From an uncultured Microscilla sp. (GTDB lineage Bacteria; Bacteroidota; Bacteroidia; Cytophagales; Microscillaceae): a stretch of DNA of 64,000 bases. Location: assembly GCF_947493425.1 (NCBI RefSeq), contig NZ_CANLRP010000015.1:1-64000 (forward strand), in the 5' to 3' direction. Shown in pieces: positions 61,574 to 64,000 of this stretch (position 1 is its first letter; each line of letters starts with the position of its first letter). The notes below the pieces were generated by a model. That model searched no databases, was not told the origin of the DNA, and worked only from the letters and a program-made list of their open reading frames with translations. The translations under genes were made by a program, and so were the position numbers.

Positions 61574-64000
61574 TTAGCGATAAATCAGTTTCTTATTGTA
61601 TACTTTGCCTCCACTAATCACCTGCATGTGGTACAAACCTTTGCCCAACCCTTGCAAACTTAAAGTGGTACGGTTACCTTCGGCAGTTTTAGAAGTTATC
61701 AAATTACCCTGCAAGCTGAATACACGAATATTCATTTGCTGTGCTTGTCCATTGGCAGGTACTTCCACAGTATACTGTCCGTTAGGGCTCGGGTTAGGAT
61801 AAGCGGTTGCTTCAAGTATAATCTTTGGCTTGCCAGTTTCGGCTTCTTGTGAACTACCGCTTGCTTCTTTTACATTAACGGTATAGTCTTCTACTTCACC
61901 AGTCCAACCATCGCCACAAGGTCCACTCCACGCGTTAGCATAAGATATACGCATACGCATACGGGTAGATCCTAATTTTGCTCCGGTAGGTACTTGAAGA
62001 GCCACATTATAAGGTCCTACACCCGTTAATATCGTAGCCTCGTTACTGTCGTCAAAGTCACCATCTTGGTTCCAATCTACCCATACACTTAACTTACTTG
62101 CATTCCAGCTTATGTTTGTTGTTACTACCATGTTATGAGTTTGGCCGCGGCTGACATTGGCTGACATTGTTGTATAGTCGGCGTAGCCACTAGATGCCGA
62201 AGAGTTGTCAATAGCTCCTAACTGTACTCTGATAAAGTATTCAGAATTAGTATTCTCTGCATTAGCATCACAATAATCAATATCGTTATCATCGTCGTCA
62301 TTGTCATCATCATCGTCGTCATCATCATCACTGTCACCATCACCAGGTACAATATTAATGGTATAATCTTCTACTTCACCATCGGCAAAGTTACCGCAAG
62401 GACGCGTAGTAACACCACTAAATCGCATAGCAACGCGCATAGTGGTCATTCCTTGCAAATCAGCAGGAATGGCAATCATACCTGTTACTGTGCTTGTTGT
62501 ACCTTCTGAGGTATATACCAACTCTCCGGCATCGTCAAAATCACAGTCACCATTATAATCTATCCATACGCTAAAGTACTCACTGTATTCAGTACCAGCA
62601 AAACCAGGAGTCAGCTCAATGGCATTGTCTTTTCCTGAAAATACCGTAGCTATTTGTTCTCTGAAATCGCTGTATTCGGTAGCACCCGAAGTATGGTTCA
62701 TATTACCCATTTTTACTCCAGCAATGTATTCAAAATCAGCCCGGCTACTGGCAAAGTCACAATAGTCACAAGCAGGTCTTACTAGAATATATTCTTTTTT
62801 GATGACGATACTGGCTCCTGATGAATTAGCCACCGTAAGGGTGACAGTATAAACCCCAGGTTGATCATAAGTGACAGTAGGGTTTTGCTCAGTACTGGTA
62901 GCAGGTGTACCTCCTTCAAAAGTCCATTCCCACGAAGTAGGATCATTGAGAGACTCATCGGTAAAAGTGACACTTTCGCCTGCCATGATATTGGTTGTAT
63001 TGGCCGTAAAAGCAGCAATAGGAGCTGGCCGTTCAACTACTGTAATGTAAGCTGTTTTGGTTAAGGTATCGGCACCTTCATCATTGCTTACCATAAGGGT
63101 TACACTAAAAGTACCCGTTTTGGAATAAGTAACTACTGGGTTGCGTTCACCATTACTAGTCGTAATATCGCCTCCCTCAAAAATCCAAGTCCAGTTTGTA
63201 GGGTTATTGGTAGACTCATCGGTAAATTGAACACTTTGATCTACAAAAATAGTAGTAGAATCGGCACTAAAAGCTGCTACAGGAACCTTAGATTCATCGT
63301 CATCAGTCTTCTCGGTTTGCCCTGCTTTTATAGCCGCCTCAGGTTGTTCGTTATAGGCATGCTCCAGCAATTTATAAGAACTACCGTCAGCAGCTACTTC
63401 CAATTTAAGCCAGCCATAGTGGGTGTTACCATCAATGCTAAAGCGAATGCCTACGTAAGCAGTCTTACCATTCCAGGCAGTATAATTAGCATTGGTTACA
63501 GTCAATAAATCGGGGTAAGCAGCTCCCCCTTCCCATTGGCTTTGTGAATCAATGACAGTATGCAATGGAAGTGGAACCATATTGTAGGTACCCGCCTCAC
63601 AAACTGCAGCCTTGCCATAAGACTCTAACTGAAAAGAAGCTTTCTCGACATTGTAAAAGAGACCATAATCGGCATTCCCTACATCTAATCTGAAAAAATC
63701 CCAAACATTGGTAGTGGTTACCTCAGAATCGGGGGTTACGTCACGGTAAACAATTTGATACTCATCCATAAACAATATGCTGAGCGTAGGCAATGATAAA
63801 TCGTCGTTGCCCGATACAGCCGCTGCTTTTATGGTGACTTGTAAGTTGCTTACATTGTGTGTTTCATCATTGTTAGTTGCTTTTCCAGTAAAAGAAAGCT
63901 CGGCCGTAGTAGCCGTTAACACATCAATTTTAACCGATAAGCCAGCAGGTAAATTAGCCACACTAAAATGAGTACCAGCAGTAAGCTCACCAGTGTTTTG
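61574..64000 (-). CDS. Secreted multidomain protein with PKD, GEVED and T9SS type A tail, N-terminus outside the window
   Basis: The minus-strand frame is open from base 64000 to the stop at 61574 (about 808 codons), so the gene extends to the right. The visible part matches the C-terminal half of the metalloprotease gene at 56779-60861 block by block. It has a TAYVGIRFSIDGNTHYGW module, two PKD domains (WTWIFEGGDITTSNGERNPV, EWTFEGGTPATSTEQNPTVT) and two GEVED domains (VWIDYNGDCDFDDAGELVYT, VWVDWNQDGDFDDSNEATIL). The sorting tail is TAYPNPSPNGQYTV to LIYR. Between the GEVED domains is a run of Asp and Asn (about 62275-62345), absent from the paralogue. An M43 peptidase N-terminus is expected but not visible. 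Confidence 0.88.
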   Translation of the reverse strand, partial: QNTGELTAGTHFSVANLPAGLSVKIDVLTATTAELSFTGKATNNDETHNVSNLQVTIKAAAVSGNDDLSLPTLSILFMDEYQIVYRDVTPDSEVTTTNVWDFFRLDVGNADYGLFYNVEKASFQLESYGKAAVCEAGTYNMVPLPLHTVIDSQSQWEGGAAYPDLLTVTNANYTAWNGKTAYVGIRFSIDGNTHYGWLKLEVAADGSSYKLLEHAYNEQPEAAIKAGQTEKTDDDESKVPVAAFSADSTTIFVDQSVQFTDESTNNPTNWTWIFEGGDITTSNGERNPVVTYSKTGTFSVTLMVSNDEGADTLTKTAYITVVERPAPIAAFTANTTNIMAGESVTFTDESLNDPTSWEWTFEGGTPATSTEQNPTVTYDQPGVYTVTLTVANSSGASIVIKKEYILVRPACDYCDFASSRADFEYIAGVKMGNMNHTSGATEYSDFREQIATVFSGKDNAIELTPGFAGTEYSEYFSVWIDYNGDCDFDDAGELVYTSEGTTSTVTGMIAIPADLQGMTTMRVAMRFSGVTTRPCGNFADGEVEDYTINIVPGDGDSDDDDDDDDDNDDDDNDIDYCDANAENTNSEYFIRVQLGAIDNSSASSGYADYTTMSANVSRGQTHNMVVTTNISWNASKLSVWVDWNQDGDFDDSNEATILTGVGPYNVALQVPTGAKLGSTRMRMRISYANAWSGPCGDGWTGEVEDYTVNVKEASGSSQEAETGKPKIILEATAYPNPSPNGQYTVEVPANGQAQQMNIRVFSLQGNLITSKTAEGNRTTLSLQGLGKGLYHMQVISGGKVYNKKLIYR
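62275..62345 (-). repeat. Asp-codon microsatellite in the GEVED linker
   Basis: A run of GAT/GAC triplets (ATC/GTC on the plus strand) encodes nine or more consecutive Asp with interspersed Asn. Such triplet runs change length by slippage without breaking the frame. Confidence 0.8.

Noticed and set aside
1-64000. tRNA, rRNA, riboswitch and CRISPR signals
   Set aside because: None was recognised by eye; a covariance-model scan could find diverged RNAs that I would miss.

Overview
The window looks like a chromosomal segment of a Bacteroidota bacterium, most likely a marine, gliding Cytophagales with a large genome (a Microscilla-like organism is my guess; the genus cannot be proven from this sequence). 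The reasons are several secreted proteins with type IX secretion (T9SS) C-terminal sorting domains, both type A and the CHU_C/gliding type B; many lipoproteins and periplasmic proteins; DUF349, DUF2795, DUF5777 and DUF6515 families; a TTTG-N19-TAnnTTTG promoter; little use of Shine-Dalgarno sequences; and A+T-rich intergenic DNA with strong hairpin terminators.

Layout. 1-399: 5' part of an IS630-type transposase cut by the window edge. 0.5-3.8 kb: two small minus-strand genes and a long-chain acyl-CoA synthetase. 4.0-9.3 kb: a giant T9SS-B surface protein with about 17 Ig-like repeats. 9.4-14.8 kb: WG-repeat lipoprotein, a DUF4129/DUF4350 membrane pair, an AraC regulator with a damaged or unusual 5' end, and an NmrA/QorB-like oxidoreductase. 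14.9-19.5 kb (minus): grpE-dnaJ operon and a LysM/lytic transglycosylase whose ends are duplicates of each other. 19.8-21.4 kb: MlaF-type ABC ATPase and a family 2 glycosyltransferase. 21.4-24.5 kb: a toxin-like protein with an HEFLGH motif, an overlapping lipoprotein, and a divergent AAA+ ATPase of the type found in extracellular contractile injection system (eCIS) loci. 24.7-30.7 kb: patatin phospholipase, accA, CAP-domain lipoprotein, oligopeptide-type binding protein and phbB. 30.6-31.9 kb: a tandem duplication containing the end of phbB and two Lys/Ala-rich basic proteins. 32.4-38.4 kb: band-7 lipoprotein, GH75 chitosanase-like lipoprotein, DUF2795, a DUF349 protein with a long RGG-rich tail, and ettA.

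38.4-39.7 kb: a broken IS630-family element. 39.8-42.6 kb: beta-propeller (SBBP) T9SS surface protein. 43.5-45.5 kb: two tiny basic lipoproteins, a secreted archaemetzincin and a four-helix membrane protein. 45.7-50.2 kb (minus): pfkA, a DUF6515 protein, and a YceI/DUF5777 pair. 50.4-52.9 kb: a three-gene envelope operon ending in an OmpA-family protein. 53.7-56 kb: secreted GH13 amylase. 56.1-64 kb (minus): an SRPBCC protein and two tandem paralogous secreted proteins. The first is an M43 metalloprotease; the second is cut by the window edge.

The overall theme is envelope and secretion biology (polysaccharide and protein degradation, adhesion, wall remodelling) mixed with housekeeping genes (accA, fadD-like, pfkA, grpE/dnaJ, ettA). 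The best candidate for an undescribed system is the 21.4-24.5 kb cluster of toxin-like protein, lipoprotein and AAA+ ATPase. Other unusual signals are a family of short dispersed palindromic repeats, the duplicated phbB-end/basic-protein block, an in-frame stop just after a TAATG-coupled start in the AraC gene, and an A7 slippery site in the IS. No tRNA, rRNA or CRISPR array was recognised.
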